19,253 nucleotides of DNA from Candidatus Thorarchaeota archaeon SMTZ1-83 (GTDB lineage: Archaea > Asgardarchaeota > Thorarchaeia > Thorarchaeales > Thorarchaeaceae), in assembly GCA_001563325.1 (NCBI GenBank), contig LRSK01000245.1, forward strand, positions 1-19,253, written 5' to 3'. The position numbers and the translations under genes were made by a program. The number at the start of each line of letters is the position of its first letter. The first letter of the stretch is position 1. Below the pieces are notes generated by a model, which saw only the letters and a program-made list of their open reading frames with translations, had not been told where the DNA came from and did not search any database. This document shows, one piece after another, positions 13,192-19,253 of this stretch.

Positions 13192-14670
13192 ATGGCTGAA
13201 GCCAGATATCGTTTCAAAGGAGTATATCCAGCACTTGTCACTCCCTTTGACGAGAATGGTGTGAACGAGAAGCAGTATCGAAACCTAATAGAATACACAC
13301 TCGGAAAAGGTGCGACTGGTCTTGTTCCATGTGGGACAACTGGTGAATTCACAAGCATGAGGTTTGAGGAGAAAGTTGAGGCCATTCGAATCGCATGTGA
13401 GGCAGCAAGGCGGCGTGTACCTGTAGTTGCAGGCACTGGAGCTTGCTACACAAATGACGTGATCAAACTCACAAAGAGAGCTGCGGAGTTCGGAGCTGCA
13501 GCGGCCCTAGTAGTTTCTCCCTACTTTCTCAAACCTTCCACGAAGGAGATTTACGAACACTTCGAGAAGATTGCCAACGCAAGTGATATCCCGATCATCG
13601 TATACAACATTCCTCAGGTTACAGGGGTCAATCTAGACTGGTGGGTGATTGACGGTCTCCGAGAGATAGAGAACATAGTCGGACTGAAGGACTCTAGCGG
13701 GAACCTCGTTAATCTCACAACCATTTTGGTTCGAAAGCCTGAGGACTTCCAGGTTATGGTCGGACACGATGAGGTAGCACTTCCTGCTCTGGCCTCAGGG
13801 TGCGACGGTGCAATCCTAGCCAGTGCCAATGTGTTTCCAGACAGGTATCTTCGGATGCAGGGAGCGCTCTCTGTCGGTGATCTACGGGACGCCTTAGTCA
13901 TCCAGAGGAGCATCCAGAAGACAGTACGGATATTCGTGAACAGAGGTGGAGGTATGGCAGTGAAGGCTGCTCTCAACATGATGGGAATTGAGGTTGGTCA
14001 AGCGCGGCCGCCACTCCGCGAGGGTGATGTGCTTCGGTACGAGGATATTGATGACCTTCGAACATGCTTGGAAGACCTTCAGCTTATTGAGAGAGGCCCT
14101 GTGACATTCAAGATGGGCGACGTTTCCATCATCTCTGAAAACTATCCCAAGGCGAAGGGGCTGGTTGCTGATGAGGTGCGTGATCTTACGCTACTACATG
14201 GTGAGGCCCTTGTCGGCGAAGGTCAAGAGGTGGCACATGTCGATCTTGTGATGGGCATCAGGGACGGACCAATGAAGGTGGCACTTGAGAGTGCTGGCAA
14301 ACTTGTTGATGGATTCCATTCGACAACGGTTATCAAGGACATCGAACCAGCTACCATCTTTGCGCCTACCGTGACTATCACAAGTGAGAAGCAGAAACGC
14401 ATGGTGTTCGAGGTTGCCCAGAAGGCAGTTGCCGATGCGGTGGTTCGAACTGTCACCGATGGTGTCATTCCAGAAGAGCTGGCTCCTGACCTCATCGTGG
14501 CGGCAAATGTGTTTGTACACCCCAATGCGGTTAATCCTAGACGCGTTCACATCAACAACTTCCGAGCTGTGAGATTCGCTATAAGACGCGCAATCGAGAA
14601 CAGACAGTCGGTGGATGAGATCATAGCTAGAAGGGAATCTGCGCGGCATCCGTTTGCCTACAATCCATGA
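13192..14670 (+). CDS. DHDPS/NAL-family class I aldolase fused to a formaldehyde-activating enzyme (Fae) domain
   Basis: A 492-residue paralogue of the preceding gene. The aldolase part (1-300) has GTTGE (48-52), Tyr111, Phe112, Tyr138 in YNIP and Lys166 in GLKDSSG; the DHDPS Arg is Val143. The C-terminal part (about 336-492) is clearly Fae: GEALVGEGQEVAHVDL at 337-352 with the family's active-site His at 349, a DGVIPEELAPDL segment, VFVHPNA and the terminal HPFA (486-489). Fae condenses formaldehyde with tetrahydromethanopterin to methylene-H4MPT. One deviation is that the usual GPxQ motif reads FEVAQ (406-410). I infer an enzyme whose aldolase releases or uses formaldehyde next to a Fae module; 4-hydroxy-2-oxobutanoate (pyruvate plus formaldehyde) is one candidate substrate. 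It is cytoplasmic and cotranscribed with the first gene (6-base gap). Confidence 0.9.
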   Translation: MAEARYRFKGVYPALVTPFDENGVNEKQYRNLIEYTLGKGATGLVPCGTTGEFTSMRFEEKVEAIRIACEAARRRVPVVAGTGACYTNDVIKLTKRAAEFGAAAALVVSPYFLKPSTKEIYEHFEKIANASDIPIIVYNIPQVTGVNLDWWVIDGLREIENIVGLKDSSGNLVNLTTILVRKPEDFQVMVGHDEVALPALASGCDGAILASANVFPDRYLRMQGALSVGDLRDALVIQRSIQKTVRIFVNRGGGMAVKAALNMMGIEVGQARPPLREGDVLRYEDIDDLRTCLEDLQLIERGPVTFKMGDVSIISENYPKAKGLVADEVRDLTLLHGEALVGEGQEVAHVDLVMGIRDGPMKVALESAGKLVDGFHSTTVIKDIEPATIFAPTVTITSEKQKRMVFEVAQKAVADAVVRTVTDGVIPEELAPDLIVAANVFVHPNAVNPRRVHINNFRAVRFAIRRAIENRQSVDEIIARRESARHPFAYNP

Positions 14671-14703
14671 AACACGCTCTCGACTCATTCAGGGGCACTG
14701 AAA

Positions 14704-14722
14704 TCGAGGCGTGAATCCTCGA
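14704..14722 (+). terminator. Candidate hairpin after the aldolase-Fae operon
   Basis: TCGAGG and CCTCGA form a perfect 6-base stem with a 7-base loop, 34 bases after the operon stop. No long T-tract follows, so termination is only a possibility. Confidence 0.3.
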
Positions 14723-14737
14723 ATAGAAACGCCAAAT

Positions 14738-14745
14738 GTATATCT
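14738..14745 (+). promoter_or_regulatory. TATA-like box for the zinc-ribbon/coiled-coil protein
   Basis: TGTATATC within a longer AT-rich run lies 48 bases before the TTG start at 14794. Initiation about 25-30 bases downstream would leave a leader of about 20 bases containing GAGGT at 14782-14786. Confidence 0.45.
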
Positions 14746-14793
14746 ATACACAAGACCTAAGATATCCGCTCATAGAAACGTGAGGTTCTGAAG

Positions 14794-16053
14794 TTGAGGA
14801 CCTGTGTCAAGTGTGGAAGAGTTAACCAACCTACGCGTAAGTACTGCACCCGTTGTGGAGCATCTCTGATTGGGGTCGCAGAGGATAAGAAACCCGCGCC
14901 TGCTACTCCGACTCGTGAGGTCGGAACCGTGACCACAGGAGAGCAAGCGATGGCCAGCGATAGAGTGGCCAAGCCTGCTTCTTCTGTTCCCCCAGTGGAG
15001 GATCCGGAAACCCGCCTTGTCCGACCCAGTGAGGTCAGGACGGATCGTCTGAGGTCCGCTGAACGCCACGTGGAAAAGACAGAGTTCGAGAAGGCGAGGG
15101 AAGTCTTCGAACAGGCAGAAGAATATGGTGTCGAAGAAGGTCAAGCTGGCATCGTCGAAACCAGAATGCTGAGAGCTAGTGAGGTAAGAGAGCTACTCGA
15201 TAGCGTTGCTGAGATGCCTCAAGAAGCAGCATTCCAAACCACGGAGAGCCCTGACGCGTTTGGAGGGGCTGAAGCCCCCGCACCTTCAATCCCGACTCCG
15301 AAGGACATCGAACAGAGCATCCTTGGGTCAAAATCAACTCTGGTAGAAAAGGAACCTGAGCCAGAACCAACTGCTAGCGCAGCACCGGAAATCTCTCCTG
15401 CAACGACGCCCTTCAGTCCCCTGGAATCACCTGGTGCACCTCAGACAGCGACGCCCAGCCATCCTCCTGTTGAACCTGCACCCGTTCCACCACCACAGGC
15501 GCAGGCCGCACCGCCGCCTACTCCTGTTACCCCGCCCCCTGCTGTGCCTGCACCTCCATCCGCTCCTGCCGCCCCTCCACCTCAGCCAGCGACGACGGTA
15601 CCAGAGCGACCGCCATTCGAACCTAAACCCGCAAGCGATACACTGGACATGGATCTTCCCGATCCTGCCTATCGAAACGACCCGAAGATCAAGAGTATCC
15701 ACGTTGAGATTAGGCAATCCAATATTGAACTTCAGAAACTGGAGTATGAAGTGGAGAGCATCCGTATGGAATTGGATGCTGAAGTCGACAGGCTGGATAT
15801 GATTGCAGACCAGAAGAAGACACGCTACGAGAATCTAAGAGAACAGGCTCTTGCAGCCAAGAAGGAAGCCGAGGAAGCAAAGAAAGAACATAGCGCCGCC
15901 GACAAGGGCAGGGCCAAGAAGATGTCTCAGGAACAGAAACGTATCGATAAGATGCGGAAAGAGATCCAGAAGGCTGAGAAGAAAAGAAAGAAGCGAATTG
16001 ACGAGCTCGATAAGGAGAAGCAGAGGGCTGCTGAGAAAGCGGCGAGAGGATGA
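14794..16053 (+). CDS. Zinc ribbon, proline-rich linker and coiled-coil protein
   Basis: A 419-residue protein. The start is TTG at 14794: GAGGT lies 7 bases upstream, and an in-frame TAG at 14773 excludes an earlier start. Residues 4-28 form a four-Cys zinc ribbon (CVKCG...CTRCG). A charged helical region follows, containing two copies of an 11-residue motif, ETR-hydrophobic-x-R-x-SEVR, at 72-82 and 122-132, exactly 50 residues apart. Residues about 165-285 are low-complexity, very rich in Pro and Ala. Residues about 300-419 form a long Lys/Glu/Arg-rich coiled coil with a strongly basic tail. No membrane helix or enzymatic motif is visible. The layout suits a scaffold or adaptor with binding ends separated by a flexible linker; the partner is unknown. 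Confidence 0.8.
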   Translation: MRTCVKCGRVNQPTRKYCTRCGASLIGVAEDKKPAPATPTREVGTVTTGEQAMASDRVAKPASSVPPVEDPETRLVRPSEVRTDRLRSAERHVEKTEFEKAREVFEQAEEYGVEEGQAGIVETRMLRASEVRELLDSVAEMPQEAAFQTTESPDAFGGAEAPAPSIPTPKDIEQSILGSKSTLVEKEPEPEPTASAAPEISPATTPFSPLESPGAPQTATPSHPPVEPAPVPPPQAQAAPPPTPVTPPPAVPAPPSAPAAPPPQPATTVPERPPFEPKPASDTLDMDLPDPAYRNDPKIKSIHVEIRQSNIELQKLEYEVESIRMELDAEVDRLDMIADQKKTRYENLREQALAAKKEAEEAKKEHSAADKGRAKKMSQEQKRIDKMRKEIQKAEKKRKKRIDELDKEKQRAAEKAARG

Positions 16054-16080
16054 CCAACAGGCTTTTTCGTGGAAGAGCAG

Positions 16081-16090
16081 CAATTATAAA
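16081..16090 (+). promoter_or_regulatory. TATA-like box for the 65-residue protein gene
   Basis: AATTATAAAA is the strongest AT element in the 104-base gap before ATG 16158. It predicts a leader of about 45 bases carrying AGAGGA 7-8 bases before the ATG. Confidence 0.4.
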
Positions 16091-16157
16091 AGGGTCATGG
16101 TATCCGTCAGGCTGGAAGTAGCCTCGGCTAGAATCTACTCTCAAAGAGGATACCACA

Positions 16158-16355
16158 ATGGAGAAGGAATACACCAAAGATATAGTGAATATCCTTCGGA
16201 GCATTGATCGTGTTACCCTTTACAGTTTCCTTGAGGAGGGTGAAGAGGTTGTCGTTGAGGTGGAGTCTGGCAAGGTAGTTCTCTCACTCCTTGATGGTGA
16301 TTTCGTGGTTCGTCCGTTGATGAAGCACACACCATATGACGACGAGAAACCATGA
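16158..16355 (+). CDS. Small acidic protein of unknown function
   Basis: A 65-residue protein, acidic overall. It has an N-terminal amphipathic helix (about residues 4-17), then beta-strand-like stretches (TLYSFL, EVVVEVES, KVVLSLL, DFVVRPL) and a short polar tail. It has its own TATA-like box and an SD (AGAGGA), so it seems to be an independent gene. No family is recognised and no cysteine or catalytic motif is present. A small beta-barrel or sheet protein is the most that can be said. Confidence 0.6.
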   Translation: MEKEYTKDIVNILRSIDRVTLYSFLEEGEEVVVEVESGKVVLSLLDGDFVVRPLMKHTPYDDEKP

Positions 16356-16456
16356 TGGCCGAGTGTTAAGGTCGCCAGAGTAGCAATATTACTTATCAGA
16401 AACCGCATTATAACCATCATCAACAACGAATCCCCTACCTTCGCCAGATGCTTTCT

Positions 16457-16517
16457 AGAGCACTGTCATGGCGTTTCTACAGTGCTTGAAGCACCAACTT
16501 TCTGTTATATAGTGCTT
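16457..16517. promoter_or_regulatory. Cluster of AGTGCTT half-sites around a TATA box (operator-like)
   Basis: AGCACTGT (16459-16466) and ACAGTGCT (16479-16486) form a perfect 8-base inverted repeat with a 12-base spacer. The right arm overlaps a second, near-continuous palindrome, GTGCTT-G-AAGCAC (16482-16494). A further AGTGCTT (16511-16517) directly abuts the TATA-like GTTATATA (16504-16511). Four half-sites of one core around a TATA box suggest binding by a dimeric regulator controlling the 61-residue gene; part of it could also act as a terminator hairpin for the upstream gene. Confidence 0.45.
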
Positions 16518-16593
16518 TTCCTATCCCTATCTCAAGTCTTGCATCCCTATCAGGCTGCCGCGCCACCACAAGCATCCGTCGGAGTTCAACCAA

Positions 16594-16779
16594 ATGGCTG
16601 AGACCTGTATCATCAAAATCGGTGATCTACCAGGTCGGAGATTACGACGAAAGGTCCGCGTGTTCATGCAAGGGGAAGAAGTGTCGGTTGAGGATGCTGC
16701 GGGACGTAGATATGGGGTCGCGATTCGCAGGGACAAACTGGTCCTGCAATCCGACGACGGGGACATTTATGCGTCATAG
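16594..16779 (+). CDS. Small basic beta-rich protein of unknown function
   Basis: A 61-residue protein. GGAG lies 9 bases before the ATG, which supports the start. It alternates short hydrophobic strands (CIIKIG, KVRVFM, EEVSVED, RYGVAI, KLVLQS) with charged turns, like a small beta-barrel of the OB or SH3 kind. Arg/Lys residues cluster near 15-22 (RRLRRKVR). No family is recognised. The 238-base gap upstream holds the TATA box and AGTGCTT repeat cluster, so this gene is probably regulated on its own. Its stop is 117 bases from the convergent phosphoesterase. Confidence 0.6.
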   Translation: MAETCIIKIGDLPGRRLRRKVRVFMQGEEVSVEDAAGRRYGVAIRRDKLVLQSDDGDIYAS

Positions 16780-16896
16780 CCTCCCAAAGATATCGATCTC
16801 CTCTCCACCGAAGACCGAAACGAACTGGTCTCAGCCAAACCTGATTTCTGCCAGAAATGCATTGGGCCATCACAGATATTGGATACCAGAGCTCGG

Positions 16897-17574
16897 TCAG
16901 AGAATGATTTCTGTCACAGACCTTCTAGCTGGAAATGCCACATTCAAGACTCTTGTCTGGCCGACGACAGCACTTCGTCTTCTTGGATGATGCACATGCC
17001 CATGAATGATAAGATTAGGCTGAACAGAATCGGTCGCCTTAGATATCCACCATGAAAGGGAGTCAACGTGCTTGTCCTCTGTGTTCTCCGAGAGAGGGCT
17101 ATAGTGCATGAGGAGAATGGTATCATCGACGTTGCGGGCCACATCCTGCAGAAGTTCGGATAGCCTTTTGGCACGATTCTCAAATGACTTCCTGATATCG
17201 GAAGAATCTACATCATCAGGACTGTCAGGACCTGAGAAGGGTACGTGTGTCCCAACGATGCCCAACTTGGAACTACCATGGTCAAAAGTGATGGATTTGT
17301 CATCGAGAAACGTTACCCTGCCTTCAGTCAATCGAAGAATGTCATTCCTGATTCCAGCGAACTCCTCATTTCCGAAGCAAGCTACCATGGGAAGGCTTGG
17401 ACTGAGGCGCAAGTCTATTGCATCTATAACGTTCCGGTATTCCACTGCTTTCCCAAAGTTCACGATGTCTCCAGCCAGCAAGAACAAGTCAGGTCTTCTC
17501 AGGTCTGAAAGAGAGTTTGCGAACTCAAGAAGGAATTTGGGGCTATGGATGTCTGCAACAGCTGCTATTCTCAA
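16897..17574 (-). CDS. Calcineurin-like metallophosphoesterase
   Basis: A 225-residue protein of the size of small archaeal phosphoesterases (Icc/YfcE-like). Metal-site motifs in order are D8-x-H10 (VADIH), G35-D36 (LLAGD), G68-N69-E70, H157 (LLMHYSP) and GHVHH (192-196). The usual GNH(D/E) motif reads GNEE, so the catalytic-base His is replaced by Glu70 while the metal-binding Asn69 is kept; activity or substrate may differ from the norm. TTG at 17574 is the start, because an in-frame TAA lies directly before it and the motif VADIH must be included. It is cytoplasmic. The natural substrate (phosphodiester or nucleotide) cannot be inferred. Neighbours on both sides lie on the opposite strand. 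Confidence 0.88.
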   Translation of the reverse strand: MRIAAVADIHSPKFLLEFANSLSDLRRPDLFLLAGDIVNFGKAVEYRNVIDAIDLRLSPSLPMVACFGNEEFAGIRNDILRLTEGRVTFLDDKSITFDHGSSKLGIVGTHVPFSGPDSPDDVDSSDIRKSFENRAKRLSELLQDVARNVDDTILLMHYSPLSENTEDKHVDSLSWWISKATDSVQPNLIIHGHVHHPRRRSAVVGQTRVLNVAFPARRSVTEIIL

Positions 17575-17797
17575 TTAGCTCACTTTGGATTAGACCTGCG
17601 TTATCAGGTACAAAGGTGTATCCATATCTACAAGCTTGGAGTGGCAGGTCTCGGCTTGCTCTTGGGTCTTCATTGCCTTCAGCTCAGACAGGGGTAACTG
17701 CCTCATCGACTCTGCCTTGTATGACAATACACTCTCCTCACATAAGTCTGACATTTCTGAGCTTAATCAGCTATCTTCATAGGTCGGGTCCGCCGCT

Positions 17798-18952
17798 ATG
17801 CGATATGGTGTTAGCTTGACGGACAAGAAGAGAGTCCTTTCACTTCTAAAAGACTTGATTGCAACTCCCTCCGAGAGTCCTCCGGGAAGGGAGATAGAAG
17901 TGGCAAAGGTACTTCGGGAGCACTTAGAGAGTCACGGAATCTCATGCGTTTCCGTAACTCCGCGAGAGAGCCGTCCAAACCTGATTTTCTCAACTTGGGA
18001 GGACCAAAAAGGAAGTCTTGTTCTTCATGGTCATTTGGACACTGTACCGGTCGGTCCCAGGGAGAACTGGAACTATGACCCGTTTGGTGCTGAGATTGTT
18101 GATGGCCGTTTGTATGGGAGAGGAGCTGCAGACATGAAAGGACCCGTGGCCGCACTCGCGGAAGCAATGATTCTCTACAAAGAAGAGAAACACTCCAGGC
18201 CGCTCGTGATGCTCGCAACCTCTGATGAGGAGAGTGGGTGTTTTGGAGCCGAAGAGGTTGCAGATAGCGGTTTGCTGCAGGGGGTTGCATGGGGTGTGTG
18301 TGCAGAACCGACTGGCCTGAATGTGCTTGTTGGAGAGAAGGGGACTTTCTGGCATCGAGTTGTCGCGGAAGGCAAGTCCGCTCACGGTTCCCGCCCACAT
18401 GAGGGAATCAATGCTATCACACTGTGCATGAAGGCACTAGACGTGTTGACGAAACCGGGGTATGAATATGAGCCTGACGAGTTGATGGGCAAGTCTACCA
18501 CAAACGTGGGCAAGATTTCTGGCGGCACAAAGATCAATGTAGTGCCCGAGTACTGCGAGGCCGAGGTGGATATGCGAACAGTCAAAGGTCAGACTACAGA
18601 AGGGCTGACTGATCAGATGGCCAAACGACTTGAGGCTGAAGGTCTCTCTGAAAGGGTCAGAGTTGAGTATATTCATGGCAAGCCTACAGTCGTTACTCCG
18701 CGCGATGCAGAGATTGTGCAGGTGAGCATCAATGCCGTCAGGAAGGTGACAGGGCGCGAACCTTCTCCTACTGCGGCTACCTTTGGTACAGACTGCTCTG
18801 TTCTCCAACCAAGAATAGGTATCGTCAATGTGATCTGCGGACCAGGATCGATAGAGCAGGCACATCAGCCGGATGAGTACATCCGAGTTGACGAGCTTGT
18901 CCAATCTGTTGATGTCTATCTCGACATAGCTCGTAACTTCACTCAGGATTGA
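17798..18952 (+). CDS. M20-family metallopeptidase/amidohydrolase (ArgE/DapE-type)
   Basis: A 384-residue protein with the full di-zinc set of the M20 family: H79 and catalytic D81 in HGHLDTVP, bridging D112 in GRGAADMKG, catalytic base E144 and ligand E145 in DEESG, the E170-P171 pair, and the final ligand H356 in EQAHQPDEY. The dimerisation lid domain is marked by GKSAHGSRP and the GGTKINVVPEYCEAEVDMR segment. These enzymes remove acyl groups from amino acids (acetylornithine, succinyl-diaminopimelate, acyl-lysine) or cleave small peptides. The exact substrate is open, and no biosynthetic neighbour settles it. ATG 17798 gives a normal N-terminal length and has a weak GGTCGGG site upstream. 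Confidence 0.92.
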   Translation: MRYGVSLTDKKRVLSLLKDLIATPSESPPGREIEVAKVLREHLESHGISCVSVTPRESRPNLIFSTWEDQKGSLVLHGHLDTVPVGPRENWNYDPFGAEIVDGRLYGRGAADMKGPVAALAEAMILYKEEKHSRPLVMLATSDEESGCFGAEEVADSGLLQGVAWGVCAEPTGLNVLVGEKGTFWHRVVAEGKSAHGSRPHEGINAITLCMKALDVLTKPGYEYEPDELMGKSTTNVGKISGGTKINVVPEYCEAEVDMRTVKGQTTEGLTDQMAKRLEAEGLSERVRVEYIHGKPTVVTPRDAEIVQVSINAVRKVTGREPSPTAATFGTDCSVLQPRIGIVNVICGPGSIEQAHQPDEYIRVDELVQSVDVYLDIARNFTQD

Positions 18953-18954
18953 CG

Positions 18955-18971
18955 CTGAGGTACAACCTCGG
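18955..18971 (+). other. Short hairpin directly after the M20 gene stop
   Basis: CTGAGGT pairs with ACCTCGG (one G-T wobble) around a 3-base loop, two bases past the stop codon. Possible RNA 3'-end structure; no T-tract follows. Confidence 0.25.
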
Positions 18972-19042
18972 AGAAAGCTTAATGTTGACCTTTTTGCAGA
19001 CTTGGGCTCGAAACCGCCTTCCAGTGTGAGGGGCAAGTGTTG

Positions 19043-19253
19043 ATGCAACTCGAAGACATTCTGAACCTGTTCATCCATCCTTTCTTCCTATACGTGCTGC
19101 TTGTCGTGACACTGGCCATCATCGCAGGTGCAGCGGCTCGTCGTGGACGTGGTCCAAAGAGGTCCGGGGCGGCGAAACGCATGGAACGAATGATAGGCGA
19201 CATCGACAAGGGACGAGATGTTCGTGCTCCAGAAGTGAGATCCCGTCAGAGCA
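19043..19253 (+). CDS. Membrane-anchored protein with basic cytoplasmic region (3' partial)
   Basis: An open frame runs from ATG 19043 to the window edge (70 codons) without a stop. TGAGGGG lies about 10 bases upstream. The visible protein has a short N-terminal segment, one hydrophobic helix (about residues 9-29: LFIHPFFLYVLLVVTLAII) and an Arg/Lys/Gly-rich stretch (RRGRGPKRSGAAKR). By the positive-inside rule this places the rest in the cytoplasm. The following MERMIGDIDKGRD looks helical. No family is recognisable from this part. Confidence 0.65.
   Translation, partial: MQLEDILNLFIHPFFLYVLLVVTLAIIAGAAARRGRGPKRSGAAKRMERMIGDIDKGRDVRAPEVRSRQS

Noticed and set aside
14194..14688. 164-codon minus-strand open frame opposite the Fae domain
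   Set aside because: The plus strand carries clear Fae motifs; the reverse frame has no recognisable domain.
15434..15802. Open frames in both strands over the proline-rich linker
   Set aside because: His/Leu/Arg- or Trp/Arg-rich low-complexity translations are by-products of the Pro/Ala codon repeat in the real gene.
16158..16779. The two small proteins (65 and 61 residues) as paralogues
   Set aside because: Both are beta-rich and contain a GEEV segment, but no alignment beyond that is convincing by eye and their charge is opposite.
17108..17578. 156-codon plus-strand open frame opposite the metallophosphoesterase
   Set aside because: The minus strand has all phosphoesterase motifs in order; the plus frame is a Ser/Arg-rich shadow.
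17517..17819. Possible 100-residue plus-strand gene in the gap before the M20 gene
   Set aside because: It begins antisense within the phosphoesterase, runs into the M20 start, and has no SD, domain or helix pattern; the gap is better treated as noncoding.
18437..19078. 213-codon minus-strand open frame across the M20 gene's 3' half
   Set aside because: Antisense to conserved M20 motifs including the final zinc ligand, and it would also cover the start of the next plus-strand gene; no family features.

Overview
The window looks like a piece of an archaeal chromosome. Several starts have a TATA-like element about 25-30 bases upstream, and at least one gene appears leaderless. Others have clear Shine-Dalgarno (SD) sites such as GGAGG or GGTGA, and GTG/TTG starts are common. 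The gene content also fits archaea: a tungsten-type aldehyde:ferredoxin oxidoreductase with its ferredoxin, an archaeal Uri/DUF123 nuclease, CutA, and formaldehyde-activating enzyme (Fae) domains that act on tetrahydromethanopterin. Balanced base composition, large lineage-specific helical proteins and a PH-like/zinc protein would suit an Asgard (e.g. Thorarchaeota-like) genome, but that placement is inference. No rRNA, tRNA, CRISPR array, transposase or phage gene was seen. No gene-free gap exceeds 300 bases; the longest are 16356-16593 (238 bases, with an operator-like repeat cluster) and 17575-17797 (223 bases, nothing recognised).

Layout. 1-2253 (+): end of a polyferredoxin and a complete aldehyde:ferredoxin oxidoreductase, one base apart. 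2302-4652 (-): a four-helix membrane protein, a PH-like/zinc-ribbon protein, a small beta-rich protein and a Uri-type GIY-YIG nuclease. 4738-5685 (+): a metallo-beta-lactamase-fold hydrolase with a C-terminal winged helix. 5809-10809 (+): a tightly coupled three-gene operon of 875, 723 and 67 residues with no family I recognise. 10812-11132 (-): CutA, converging on that operon with 2 bases between stop codons. 11238-11690 (+): a small membrane protein. 11785-14670 (+): two tandem genes, each a class I (DHDPS/NAL-family) aldolase fused to a Fae-type domain. 14794-16779 (+): a zinc-ribbon/proline-rich/coiled-coil protein and two small proteins. 16897-17574 (-): a metallophosphoesterase. 17798-18952 (+): an M20 (ArgE/DapE-type) amidohydrolase. 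19043-end (+): start of a membrane-anchored protein.

The most striking content is the tandem aldolase-Fae pair behind a strong TATA/SD promoter. Both aldolase domains keep the Schiff-base Lys and Tyr but lack the Arg that true dihydrodipicolinate synthases use for aspartate semialdehyde. The second gene's Fae domain keeps the active-site His but has lost the family's GPxQ motif. The first gene's Fae-like domain keeps GPxQ but has lost the His. By analogy with the known archaeal Fae-Hps fusion, I infer an aldolase that releases or uses formaldehyde coupled to a formaldehyde-capturing or formaldehyde-sensing domain. The second candidate for an undescribed system is the 875/723/67-residue operon.
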